Shown here piece by piece: positions 40,976 to 49,763 of a stretch of DNA of 64,000 bases (within the stretch, counting starts at the first letter, position 1; each line of letters starts with the position of its first letter). Source of the DNA: JAGPUQ01 sp049325095 (GTDB lineage: Bacteria > Pseudomonadota > Gammaproteobacteria > Pseudomonadales > Porticoccaceae). The DNA lies in the NCBI GenBank assembly GCA_049325095.1, contig JBMOPO010000035.1, forward strand, positions 21,813-85,812. The letters are read 5' to 3'. The notes under the pieces are model-generated. The model ran no database searches. It was given only the letters and a program-made list of their open reading frames with translations, and had not been told where the DNA came from. A program made the position numbers and the translations under genes.

Positions 40976-42164
40976 GGGCCAGCCTCCGCTTGATGTTGGC
41001 CTGAACCACTGCGTGGTCGATCAGCGGCGCGAACAGGTTGGCAAACAGGATCGCCAGCATCATCCCCTCGGGAAAGGCCGGGTTGACCACCCGGATCAAC
41101 ACCACCATCACGCCGACCAGCACCCCGAACCAGAACTTGCCGGTCTCGGTCATGGCCGCCGACACCGGATCCGTGGCCATGAAGAACATCCCGAAGGCGA
41201 AGCCACCCAGGACCAGATGCCAGTACCAGGGCATCGCGAACATGGGATTGCTCGCCGAGCCGACCAGGTTGAACAGGGTCGACAGCGCCATCATGCCGGC
41301 CATCACCCCCAGCACGATGCGCCAGGAGGCGATCCGCGTCACCAGCAGCAGCGCTCCGCCGATGGCGATCGCCAGCGTGGAAACCTCGCCGATGGAGCCC
41401 TGCTCGCGCCCGATGAACGCATCCAGCCAGCTCAGTTGCGCCTGCACCGCCGCCATGCCGTCGGCAGCGGCCACCGACAGCGCGGTGGCCCCGGTGAAGC
41501 CGTCCACCGCGGTCCACACCGCATCGCCCGACATGGCCGCCGGATAGGCGAAAAACAGGAAGGCCCGGCCGGTCAGCGCCGGGTTGAGGAAGTTCTTGCC
41601 GGTGCCGCCGAAGATCTCCTTGCCGATCACCACGCCGAAACTGATGCCCAAGGCGACCATCCACAGCGGAATCGCCGGCGGACAGGTGAGCGCGAACAGG
41701 ATGGAGGTGACGAAGAACCCCTCGTTGATCTCATGGCCGCGCACCGTGGCGAACAGGACCTCCCAGAAACCGCCCGCCACGAAGGTGACCAGATAGATGG
41801 GCACGAAGAACACCGCGCCGTACCAAAAGCAGTCCCACAGGCTCTGCGGATCATGGCCCGCGAAGGCGTCGATCAGCACCGCCCGCCAGCCGAGCAGTTC
41901 ACCGCCGCCGGCCGCCAGGGCGGTATTGGCCTGGAAGCCGAGGTTGTACATGCCGTAGAACATGGCGGGGAACGCGGCCAGCCAGACGGTGATCATCACC
42001 CGTTTGAGATCGATGCCGTCGCGCACATGGGGCGCCGACCGGGTGACTGAGGCCGGCGAATAGAAAATGGTGTCCACCGCCTCGTAGAGCGCGTAGTACT
42101 TCGCGTACTTCCCGCCCTCGTGGAAATGAGGGGCCAGGCGGTCGAGGAACTGGCGCAGCGCCAC
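40968..42164 (-). CDS. nqrB: NqrB, FMN/riboflavin-binding membrane subunit of Na+-NQR
   Basis: A 398-residue membrane protein with about ten helices, the part thought to move Na+. The covalent FMN motif is DGFTGAT, with Thr227 as attachment site. It also has the conserved KEIFGGTGKNFLNPALTGRAF and ATDPVSAAMTETGK blocks. The start lies 3 bp after nqrA. Confidence 0.95.
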   Translation of the reverse strand: MALRQFLDRLAPHFHEGGKYAKYYALYEAVDTIFYSPASVTRSAPHVRDGIDLKRVMITVWLAAFPAMFYGMYNLGFQANTALAAGGGELLGWRAVLIDAFAGHDPQSLWDCFWYGAVFFVPIYLVTFVAGGFWEVLFATVRGHEINEGFFVTSILFALTCPPAIPLWMVALGISFGVVIGKEIFGGTGKNFLNPALTGRAFLFFAYPAAMSGDAVWTAVDGFTGATALSVAAADGMAAVQAQLSWLDAFIGREQGSIGEVSTLAIAIGGALLLVTRIASWRIVLGVMAGMMALSTLFNLVGSASNPMFAMPWYWHLVLGGFAFGMFFMATDPVSAAMTETGKFWFGVLVGVMVVLIRVVNPAFPEGMMLAILFANLFAPLIDHAVVQANIKRRLARG

Positions 42165-42167
42165 GGA

Positions 42168-43505
42168 TCAACCCTCCTTCTCGATGCGGGCGAGGTTGTC
42201 GCGCAGGATCGGCCCGTACTCGTACTTGCCGACGCACACATAGCTGCACAGGGCCAGATCCTCCTCGTCGAGTTCCAGGCAGCCCAGCTGTTGGGCGGTC
42301 TCGGTATCGCCCACCACCAGCGCCCGCAGCAGTTGGGTCGGCAGGATATCCAGGGGCATCACCTGTTCGTAGTTGCCGAGCGGCACCATGGCGCGCTCGC
42401 TGCCATTGGTACTGCAATTCATGGCGAACACCTTGCGGGGATTGAGGCGGGACACGAATACCGGCAGCGCCGAATGCACATCGCCGCCGGGAGTGAGATA
42501 GCGCAGCAAACGGCGCTCGGCACCCTCGCCCAGGGCGGTCACCTGCAGGTGGTAACGACCCAGATACCCGAGCTCCCCGACGGCCCGCCGGCCGCTCAAC
42601 ACCGAGCCGGACACGAGCCGCACCTCGCCGGGCGTCAGGCTGCCGGCGGTCAGCTCGGCGAGGTTCGCTCCCAGACGGGTGCGCAGCAGCCTGGGCCGCG
42701 ACACGCAGGGTCCACCCAGCGCCACCACCCGCTCCACCGGCAGGCGGCCGGCGGCGAACAGCCGCCCGATGGCGATCACATCCTGATAGCCGATGTGCCA
42801 TACCGTCTTGCGGGCGCTGACGGGATCGACAAAGTGGATATGGGTTCCCACCAGACCGGCCGGGTGGGGACCGGAAAATTCGTGGCGCGAGACGCCCTCG
42901 ACCGCCGGGACGGATGCCGCGGGCGCGACGCAGAGGTGGATCGGACAGTCCAGCAATTGCCGCAGCAATTGCAGGCCGGCGGTGAAGTCCGCCCCGGCGC
43001 CGGCAATCACCACCGCCGGATCGGCGCACAGCGGATTGGTATCGATGGCGGTGACGAACAGCGAATGGGGCTGCGACCCCACTGGCGGAATCTTCGAATA
43101 GGGCCGGGTGCGCAACGCGGTCCACAGCCCCGACTGCACCAGCTGGTCCTGGATCTGGTCGCGCCGCAGTTGCACCAGTCGATCCGCCGGCCAACTGCCG
43201 AAAGCCTCCGCGGCATCGCCATCCAAGTCGATGACCACGGACTGCAACACCCGGCGATCGCCGCGATGGACGGCGCGCACGACCCCGGCGGCCGGTGCGG
43301 TGAAGCGCGCGTGCTCGTTGTGGCGATCGGTAAACAGCAACTGTCCCAGCCGTACCGCATCGCCCTCCTTGACCGCCATGGTGGGCCGCAGGCCGACATG
43401 GTCGCGGCCCACCACTGCGACCGATGACACCGCCGGACCATCGTGAATCACCTGCTCGGGCTTGCCGGCAATCGGCAGGTCCAATCCTCGGCGGATCTTG
43501 ATCAT
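42168..43505 (-). CDS. nqrA: NqrA, Na+-NQR subunit
   Basis: A 445-residue peripheral subunit starting MIKIRRGLDLPIAGKPEQVI, the NqrA N-terminus. Conserved blocks are GLRPTMAVKEGDAVRLGQ, FTAPAAGVVRAVHRGDRR and YSKIPPVGSQPHSLFVTA. The open frame extends much further upstream through the gap into GAPDH, but the family N-terminus is at the ATG at 43505. It is the first gene of the operon and has a good promoter upstream at 43641-43669. Confidence 0.95.
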   Translation of the reverse strand: MIKIRRGLDLPIAGKPEQVIHDGPAVSSVAVVGRDHVGLRPTMAVKEGDAVRLGQLLFTDRHNEHARFTAPAAGVVRAVHRGDRRVLQSVVIDLDGDAAEAFGSWPADRLVQLRRDQIQDQLVQSGLWTALRTRPYSKIPPVGSQPHSLFVTAIDTNPLCADPAVVIAGAGADFTAGLQLLRQLLDCPIHLCVAPAASVPAVEGVSRHEFSGPHPAGLVGTHIHFVDPVSARKTVWHIGYQDVIAIGRLFAAGRLPVERVVALGGPCVSRPRLLRTRLGANLAELTAGSLTPGEVRLVSGSVLSGRRAVGELGYLGRYHLQVTALGEGAERRLLRYLTPGGDVHSALPVFVSRLNPRKVFAMNCSTNGSERAMVPLGNYEQVMPLDILPTQLLRALVVGDTETAQQLGCLELDEEDLALCSYVCVGKYEYGPILRDNLARIEKEG

Positions 43506-43640
43506 GCGAAACTCTGGCTCAAAGAGTGGCTGGTACACCCCCGCACGGGCCGGGTGAGCGTGGGTTTGATCGCGGGGCGAAACTCCTCGGCGACTCGGCA
43601 AACGGGCGCGGCGCATCTTGCGCGACTGCGCGCGGCCCCG

Positions 43641-43669
43641 AGTATAGGCGTACCGATCACCGCAGACAA
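43641..43669 (-). promoter_or_regulatory. Predicted sigma-70 promoter of the nqr operon
   Basis: On the minus strand TTGTCT (43664-43669), 17 bp, TATACT (43641-43646). Spacing is ideal. It lies about 136 bp upstream of nqrA, between its start and the GAPDH stop codon, so the nqr genes need not depend on GAPDH transcription. Confidence 0.55.
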
Positions 43670-43678
43670 AGCGGGCCG

Positions 43679-45136
43679 TCAGCCCGCCGCGCGCGGGTAC
43701 ATCGCCCAGCGCACCCCCGCCATCTCCTCCAGGCAGCGGACCACCTGGCAGCTGTAGCCGAACTCGTTGTCGTACCAGCAGTACAGCACGCAATGCGCGC
43801 CGTTGACGATGGTCGCCCGGGAGTCGAACACGCAGGCGTGGCGATCGCCCACAAAATCGGTGGACACGGCCTCGCTCGAGATGGTGTAGCCGATCTGCTG
43901 CTGGAGCGGTGAAAACAGCGCCTTGCGCCGCATGAACTCGTTGAGTTCGGCGACGGTGGTGGCGCGGCCGAGATGCAGGTTGAGGATCGCCAGGGAGACG
44001 TTCGGCGTCGGGACCCGGATCGCATTTCCGGTCAACTTTCCGGCCAGCTCCGGGAGGGCCTTGGCCGCCGCCTTGGCAGCCCCGGTCTCGGTGATCACCA
44101 TGTTGAGCGCCGCGCTGCGCCCGCGCCGCGCTCCCTCGTGATAATTGTCGATCAGATTCTGGTCGTTGGTGTAGGCGTGCACCGTCTCCACATGTCCGGT
44201 GCGGATCCCGTACTCGTCCAGCATCGCCCGGAGCACCGGCACGATGGCATTGGTGGTGCAGGACGCCGCGGAAAGAATGCGCTGCCCGGGCCTGATCTCG
44301 TGGTGGTTGATGCCGTAGACGATGTTGGGAATGTCGCCCTTGCCGGGGGCGGTGAGAATCACCTTGCTGGCCCCGGGACACTCCAGGTGCCTGCCCAAGC
44401 CCGCCGCATCGCGCCAGACGCCGGTGTTGTCGACCACGATGGCGTTGCTGATGCCGTACCTGGTGTAGTCCACCTCCGCTGGCGAATCGGCCTCGATGAC
44501 GTGGATTTCGTTGCCGTTGCAGACCAGCTTTTTCTCGTCCTCCAGGACCCGGATGGTACCCCGGAAGGGGCCGTGCACCGAATCCCGGCGCAGCAGGCTG
44601 GCGCGCTTTTCGATGTCCTCCGGACCACGGCCCCGGCGCACCACGATCGCCCGCAGCCGCAGGGCGTCGCCGCCGCCGGTCTTTTCGATGAGGATCCGCG
44701 CCACCAGCCGTCCGATCCGGCCAAAGCCGTAGAGCACCACATCCTGGGGTTGGGGCAGCGGCTTGCGCATCGCCCCGATGTCGTTGCCGATCACCTCCTG
44801 GAGGTAATCCCGTGGGGTGCGGCCCTTGCCCTGTTCCTGGTAACCCACGGTGAGCTTGCCGACATCGACGTGGGCGGGTCCCAGGTCCATTTCCGCCAGG
44901 GCCTGGATCATCGGAAAGGTCTCGAACTCGGACAGCTCGTTCTGCTCGATCTGGCGCACGAAGCGGTGCGCCTTCATCAGGTCGGTGACCGAGCGGTTGA
45001 CCATGTTGCGGCCGTACATGTAGAGCGAGACGTTGTTTTCCCGGTAGAGCTTGCCGATCAGTGGAATCATCGCCTCGGCCAGGGCCTCGCGAGCCTTCCA
45101 GTCCTTGAAAAAGTCCTGTGGTTGCGGTCGTTTCAC
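43679..45136 (-). CDS. gap: Long-form glyceraldehyde-3-phosphate dehydrogenase
   Basis: A 485-residue GAPDH with an extra N-terminal domain of about 130 residues before the NAD Rossmann start (VVLYGFGRIGRLVAR). The catalytic Cys is in SAASCTTNAIVP, its His in VETVHAYTNDQN, and the phosphate-site block is GRSAALNMVITETGAA. The helical extension starts KRPQPQDFFKDWKAREALAEAM and is not found in the ordinary 335-residue enzyme; the same long form is known in pseudomonads and vibrios. It starts with GTG at 45136, 111 bp after aceF, and 173 bp before nqrA. Role: glycolysis or gluconeogenesis, with a cofactor preference that I cannot read from the sequence. Confidence 0.88.
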   Translation of the reverse strand: MKRPQPQDFFKDWKAREALAEAMIPLIGKLYRENNVSLYMYGRNMVNRSVTDLMKAHRFVRQIEQNELSEFETFPMIQALAEMDLGPAHVDVGKLTVGYQEQGKGRTPRDYLQEVIGNDIGAMRKPLPQPQDVVLYGFGRIGRLVARILIEKTGGGDALRLRAIVVRRGRGPEDIEKRASLLRRDSVHGPFRGTIRVLEDEKKLVCNGNEIHVIEADSPAEVDYTRYGISNAIVVDNTGVWRDAAGLGRHLECPGASKVILTAPGKGDIPNIVYGINHHEIRPGQRILSAASCTTNAIVPVLRAMLDEYGIRTGHVETVHAYTNDQNLIDNYHEGARRGRSAALNMVITETGAAKAAAKALPELAGKLTGNAIRVPTPNVSLAILNLHLGRATTVAELNEFMRRKALFSPLQQQIGYTISSEAVSTDFVGDRHACVFDSRATIVNGAHCVLYCWYDNEFGYSCQVVRCLEEMAGVRWAMYPRAAG

Positions 45137-45247
45137 GGGCGATCGTCTCCCGGATTGGGATCAGGAAAGGGCGGTAATTATGGTGATCGCTCCCCACCCC
45201 TGCAACCGGCGGCCGGAACCGATGCGGCGGCCGGGCCGCCCGGGCGG

Positions 45248-46663
45248 TTACAGCAGCAGCCCGCGGATATCCGCCAGCAGCGCCGCCACCTGGGTCAGGA
45301 AACGACCGCCGGCGGCGCCGTTGACCAGCCGGTGATCGTAGGAGAGCGACAGCGGCAGCAGTGTCCGCGGCACGAATTCGGTGCCGTTCCAGACCGGCCG
45401 CACGGCGCTGCGGGACACCCCCAGAATGGCGACCTCGGGAGCGTTGATGATCGGCGTGAAGCCCTCGCCGCCGATCGCCCCCAGGCTGGAGAGGGTGAAG
45501 CAGGCGCCCTGCATCTCGTCGATGCGCAGCTTGCCGGCGCGGGCCCGCTCCGCCAGCGCGGCCACTTCCGCCGCCAGCTCCCAGATGCCCTTGCGGTCGA
45601 CGTCGCGGATCACCGGCACCAGCAGCCCGCGCTCGGTGTCCACCGCCAGGCCCAGGTGGAAGTACTCGCGCTGCACGTAACTCGCGCCATCGCTGCCCAG
45701 GGCGCGATTGAGCGCCGGGTTGTCGCGCAGGGCCGCCGCACAGGCCTTGAGGATGAAGGGCACTGGGGTCAGCTTCACCCCGCGCGCCTCGGCATCCCGC
45801 GCCCGGCCGCGGCGGAACGCCTCCAGTTCGGTGATGTCGGCGGCATCGAACTGGGTGACGTGGGGGACGTTCAGCCAGTTGCGGTGCATGTTGCTGGCGG
45901 TGAGCCGGCCGATGCGGTTCAACTCACCGCCCGACACCGGCCCGAAGCGCGCGTAATCCACCGCCGGCACCGGCGGGATGCCCGCCCCCCCCGCCGCACC
46001 GGCGGCCGGCGTTTGCAGGCGCGCGCGGACGAAGGACTGCACGTCCTCCTTGAGCACCCGGCGCCGCGGCCCGCTGCCTGGAACCTGCGCCAGTTCGATG
46101 CCGAGCTCCCGGGCCAGCTTGCGCACCTGGGGCCCGGCGTAGACCGCGGCGCCCGAACGCTCCGGCGGAGCCTCGCCGGCCACAGTCGCCTCGCCCGCGG
46201 CCACCGCCGTCCGGGCCCCGGGGAGGACCTCGGGCACTTCCCCTCCCGACCCGGGTTCCCGCTCGACGGCCGGTTCGGCCCGCGCCGGCGCTGCCTTCCT
46301 GCGCTGCGCCGCCGACTGGCCGGTCCCGTCCCGCGCAACGGGCTCCGCCGCCGGTTTCACGGCCGCGGATTCCGTGGCTGCCGGGGCGCCGGGGTCCCCG
46401 GACCGGCCGGTCCGCGCCGCCGCGGAAACCTCGATCTCCATCAGCGGGACGCCCTCCCGCTCGACCTTGTCGCCCTCCGCGACCAGGATCTTTCTGACCA
46501 CGCCGGCCACCGGCGAGGGCAGCTCCATGGTGGCCTTCTCGGACTCCAGCACCAGCAGGGTTTGATCGACCTCCACCGTATCGCCCACGGCGACCGCGAG
46601 CTCGATCACTTCCACCTCCTCGGCGCCGCCGAGGTCGGGCACCCGCACGGTTTCGATGTGCAC
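45248..46663 (-). CDS. aceF: Pyruvate dehydrogenase E2 (dihydrolipoamide acetyltransferase), one lipoyl domain
   Basis: A 471-residue E2 component. A single N-terminal lipoyl domain carries Lys43 in ESEKATMELPS. A long Ala/Pro/Glu-rich linker follows (about residues 80-160), then the E1/E3-binding domain (PQVRKLARELGIELAQVPG, about 172-205) and the catalytic domain. The active-site motif is SYDHRLVNGAAGGRF; Asn instead of the common Asp is usual for this AceF type. Most enterobacterial AceF have two or three lipoyl domains, so this is a shorter form. It lies 42 bp after aceE. The E3 gene is not in the window. Confidence 0.92.
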   Translation of the reverse strand: MHIETVRVPDLGGAEEVEVIELAVAVGDTVEVDQTLLVLESEKATMELPSPVAGVVRKILVAEGDKVEREGVPLMEIEVSAAARTGRSGDPGAPAATESAAVKPAAEPVARDGTGQSAAQRRKAAPARAEPAVEREPGSGGEVPEVLPGARTAVAAGEATVAGEAPPERSGAAVYAGPQVRKLARELGIELAQVPGSGPRRRVLKEDVQSFVRARLQTPAAGAAGGAGIPPVPAVDYARFGPVSGGELNRIGRLTASNMHRNWLNVPHVTQFDAADITELEAFRRGRARDAEARGVKLTPVPFILKACAAALRDNPALNRALGSDGASYVQREYFHLGLAVDTERGLLVPVIRDVDRKGIWELAAEVAALAERARAGKLRIDEMQGACFTLSSLGAIGGEGFTPIINAPEVAILGVSRSAVRPVWNGTEFVPRTLLPLSLSYDHRLVNGAAGGRFLTQVAALLADIRGLLL

Positions 46664-46705
46664 TGGCGTCAGCTCCTTCCGGAATGTGTCTCGCCGGCCC
46701 CCGGC

Positions 46706-49396
46706 TCAGGCATGCAGGGGCTCGGGCTTGTCGGGGTCGATACCCAGCTTGCGCGCCGCGCCCCGGAGCCGCCTGGCGTCGAGCGCGCCCTGCCGATGCA
46801 GGCCGTAGAGCGCGGCGTAGGCGATGTGGTTGCGGCCCACCTCGAAAAAGTCGCGCAGCCGCTCGCGGGTGTCGCTGCGCCCGAAACCGTCGGTGCCGAG
46901 CACCTGGAAATCACCGGAGATCTGCCCGCGCAACTGCTCGCCCAGCGCCTTGACGTAATCCGTGGCCAGCACCACCGGCCCCTCGCTGCCGGACAACTGG
47001 GCGGCCAGCCAGGACTGCCGCGGTGGCTCGGCCGGGTGCAGGCGATTCCAGCGCTCGACGGACAGGCCATCGCGGGCCAGTTCCCCCACGCTGGTGACGC
47101 TCCAGACATCGGCGCCGACCTCGAAATCCGCTTCGAGGATGCGGGCCGCGGCGCGCACCTCGTTGAGGATGGCACCGGCGCCCAGGAGCTGGACCCGGCG
47201 GGCCTTCTGCGCACCGGAGTGCAGCCGGTAGATGCCCCGCACGATGCCCTCCTCGGCCCCCTCGGGGAGCCCCGGGTGCGGGTAGTTCTCGTTCATGGTG
47301 GTGATGTAGTAGAAGCAGTTCTCGCGCTCGGTGAACATGCGCCGGAGGCCATCCTGGATGATCACCGCGAGCTCATAGCTGTAGGCGGGATCATAGGCCC
47401 GGCAATTGGGAATCACCCCCGCGAGCAGATGGCTGTGGCCATCCTGGTGCTGGAGCCCCTCGCCGTTGAGGGTGGTGCGGCCCGAGGTCGCGCCGATCAG
47501 AAACCCGCGCGCCTGGGCGTCGCCGGCGGCCCAGGCGAGGTCGCCCACTCGCTGGAACCCGAACATCGAATAAAAGATGTAGAAGGGAATCATCGGATAG
47601 GCGTAATTGCTGTAGGCGGTGGCCAGGGCGATCCAGGCCGACATGGCCCCGGCCTCGGTGATCCCCTCCTCCAGGATCTGCCCCTGCTTGTCCTCCTTGT
47701 AGTAGAGGATCTGGCCGGCGTCGTGGGGCACATAGCGCTGCCCCGCGGAGGAATAGATGCCCAACTGGCGAAACATGCCCTCCATGCCGAAGGTGCGCGC
47801 CTCGTCGGGCACTATGGGCACCACCCGGGGCCCGATGTCCCGGTCCCGCACCAGGGTCTGCAGCAGCCGCACGAAGGCCATGGTGCTGGAGATGGCGCGC
47901 TCCCCGGTGCTTTCCAGAAGCCGCGCGAAGGTGTCGCGTCCCGGAACTTCGAGGGGCTCGAACTCGGCGTGCCGGGCCGGCAGATAGCCGCCGAGCTGTT
48001 CGCGCCGCCGGCGCATGTAGACCAGCTCCGGGCTGTCCTCGGGGGGCCGGTAATAGGGCGTTGCGGCGAGCTGCTCGTCGGGGATGGGCAGCCCGAAGCG
48101 GTCGCGAAACTTCTTCAGGTCCTCGAGCTGCAGTTTCTTCACCGAATGGGTGTCGTTGGCCGCCTCCCCGGAGCTCCCGAGACCATAGCCCTTGACAGTC
48201 ATCGCCAGGATCACCGTCGGCCGATCCCTGGTCTCCACGGCCTCGGCATAGGCCGCGTAGACCTTGTAGGGATCATGGCCGCCGCGGTTGAGATACATGA
48301 TCTCCTCGTCGCTCATGTCGGCCACCAGCGCGGCGAGCTCGGGGTACTTGCCGAAGAAGTGCTCGCGGGTGTAGGCGCCGCCGTTGAACTTGTAGTTCTG
48401 CAACTCGCCGTCGCAGACCTCGTCCATGCGGCGCTGCAGCAGACCGGACGTGTCGCGCTCGAACAGCGGATCCCACAGCCGGCCCCAGACCACCTTGATG
48501 ACATGCCAGCCGGCGCCGCGGAACACGCCCTCCAGCTCCTGGATAATCTTGCCGTTGCCGCGCACCGGGCCGTCGAGGCGTTGCAGGTTGCAGTTCACCA
48601 CGAAGGTGAGGTTCTCGAGTTGCTCGCGTCCGGCGAGCGCGATGGCGCCCAGGGTCTCGGGCTCGTCGCACTCGCCATCGCCGATGAACGCCCAGATCTG
48701 CCGGTCGCCGCGCGGCACCAGCTCCCGCGCCGACAGATAGCGCATCACATGGGCCTGATAGATGGCCTGGATGGCACCGAGCCCCATGGACACCGTGGGA
48801 AACTGCCAGTAATCCGGCATCAGCCAGGGATGGGGGTAGGACGACAGTCCCCTGCCGTCGACCTCGCGGCGAAAGTGATCGAGCTGCTCCTCACTGATGC
48901 GGCCCTCCAGGTAGGAGCGCGCGTAGATGCCCGGCGAACTGTGGCCCTGGAAGTAGACCAGATCCTCCAGGCGATCCGGGGTCCGGGCACGGAAAAAATA
49001 GTTGAAGCCGACATCGTAGAGAGTCGCCGCCGACGAGAAGGTGGCGATGTGACCGCCCAAGCCTTCGTAGCGCTGGTTGGCGCGCATCACCATGGCCAGC
49101 GCGTTCCAGCGGATCAGGGAGCGGATCCGCCGCTCCATGAACAGGTCGCCGGGCATGCGCTTTTCGCGGTGCACGGGGATGGTATTGCGAAACGGGGTGA
49201 TGATTCCGCCGGGCAGCGGGATGCCCTCGGCCGCGGCCCGCCCGATCAACTGCCGCAGCAGAAAGCCGGCGCGCTCCGCGCCGCTGAAGCGAGTGACCGC
49301 TTCCAGGGAATCCAGCCACTCGCGGGTTTCGCCGGGATCCTCGTCCAGGTCGGCGGTGCGGATGTCGCCCGGGTCGGGGCGTTGGGGCTCATTCAT
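46706..49396 (-). CDS. aceE: Pyruvate dehydrogenase E1, homodimeric type
   Basis: An 896-residue thiamine diphosphate enzyme, the first component of the pyruvate dehydrogenase complex. The ThDP/Mg2+ motif GDGECDEPETLGAI continues to VVNCNLQRLDGPVRGNGK. Other family blocks are SRVPFYIFYSMFGFQR-like YPMIPFYIFYSMFGFQR, LNGEGLQHQDGHS and YITTMNENYPHPG. Length matches the family (about 886). The open ATG at 49396 starts MNEPQRPDPGDIRTADLD-like acidic sequence, typical. It is followed by aceF after 42 bp. Confidence 0.95.
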   Translation of the reverse strand: MNEPQRPDPGDIRTADLDEDPGETREWLDSLEAVTRFSGAERAGFLLRQLIGRAAAEGIPLPGGIITPFRNTIPVHREKRMPGDLFMERRIRSLIRWNALAMVMRANQRYEGLGGHIATFSSAATLYDVGFNYFFRARTPDRLEDLVYFQGHSSPGIYARSYLEGRISEEQLDHFRREVDGRGLSSYPHPWLMPDYWQFPTVSMGLGAIQAIYQAHVMRYLSARELVPRGDRQIWAFIGDGECDEPETLGAIALAGREQLENLTFVVNCNLQRLDGPVRGNGKIIQELEGVFRGAGWHVIKVVWGRLWDPLFERDTSGLLQRRMDEVCDGELQNYKFNGGAYTREHFFGKYPELAALVADMSDEEIMYLNRGGHDPYKVYAAYAEAVETRDRPTVILAMTVKGYGLGSSGEAANDTHSVKKLQLEDLKKFRDRFGLPIPDEQLAATPYYRPPEDSPELVYMRRRREQLGGYLPARHAEFEPLEVPGRDTFARLLESTGERAISSTMAFVRLLQTLVRDRDIGPRVVPIVPDEARTFGMEGMFRQLGIYSSAGQRYVPHDAGQILYYKEDKQGQILEEGITEAGAMSAWIALATAYSNYAYPMIPFYIFYSMFGFQRVGDLAWAAGDAQARGFLIGATSGRTTLNGEGLQHQDGHSHLLAGVIPNCRAYDPAYSYELAVIIQDGLRRMFTERENCFYYITTMNENYPHPGLPEGAEEGIVRGIYRLHSGAQKARRVQLLGAGAILNEVRAAARILEADFEVGADVWSVTSVGELARDGLSVERWNRLHPAEPPRQSWLAAQLSGSEGPVVLATDYVKALGEQLRGQISGDFQVLGTDGFGRSDTRERLRDFFEVGRNHIAYAALYGLHRQGALDARRLRGAARKLGIDPDKPEPLHA

Positions 49397-49763
49397 AGCG
49401 GGGCCTACTGCTGTCCAGCGGGTTCCTTGACGGGCTGGTGAACAACCACCTGGGGCACGTCTGCGGCGTCACAATGGTCGCAAAGTGCGCATGTGCTGCC
49501 GGCAAACTTCGCCTTCCCGGCCGCTCCTACCCCGTATTCGCGCCGGGGCTTGTCGGCAGCCTGTGGGCCAACGGGGTTACCGGGGTGCCCGGGCGCCCGT
49601 TTCGCAACCCGACCCGGCGCGGGCTTGCGGCGGCGGGCCGGGCAGCTGGCGCCCGCCTCGACCGGAGCCGGCGCGGGGCCGGTGCGGCCACCCTGCGCAC
49701 ACTAGGCCAAAAGGCGGCAGCCTTCAACGCGGCGGGCGCCGGCGGAGGATCCGCGCCGGGGCG
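49397..49763. other. Intergenic region between aceE and the M16 protease gene
   Basis: A 367-bp GC-rich gap upstream of aceE. It must hold the aceE promoter, but I find no convincing -35/-10 pair. Open frames cross it without family similarity. No repeat or RNA gene is seen. Confidence 0.4.

Noticed and set aside
42168..45197. A minus-strand frame of 1009 codons that would fuse nqrA to sequence opposite the GAPDH gene
   Set aside because: Only the last 445 codons match NqrA, with a proper NqrA start at 43505. The upstream part is GAPDH read in the wrong frame.
45248..45320. E2 active-site Asn (DHRLVNG) as a defect
   Set aside because: This variant is common in AceF of pyruvate dehydrogenase complexes, so it is not a sign of inactivity.
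43973..49441. A plus-strand open frame of 1822 codons opposite gap, aceF and aceE
   Set aside because: It has no recognisable domain and is exactly antisense to three clear genes. In GC-rich DNA the antisense frame of a real gene often lacks stops, so it is a shadow.
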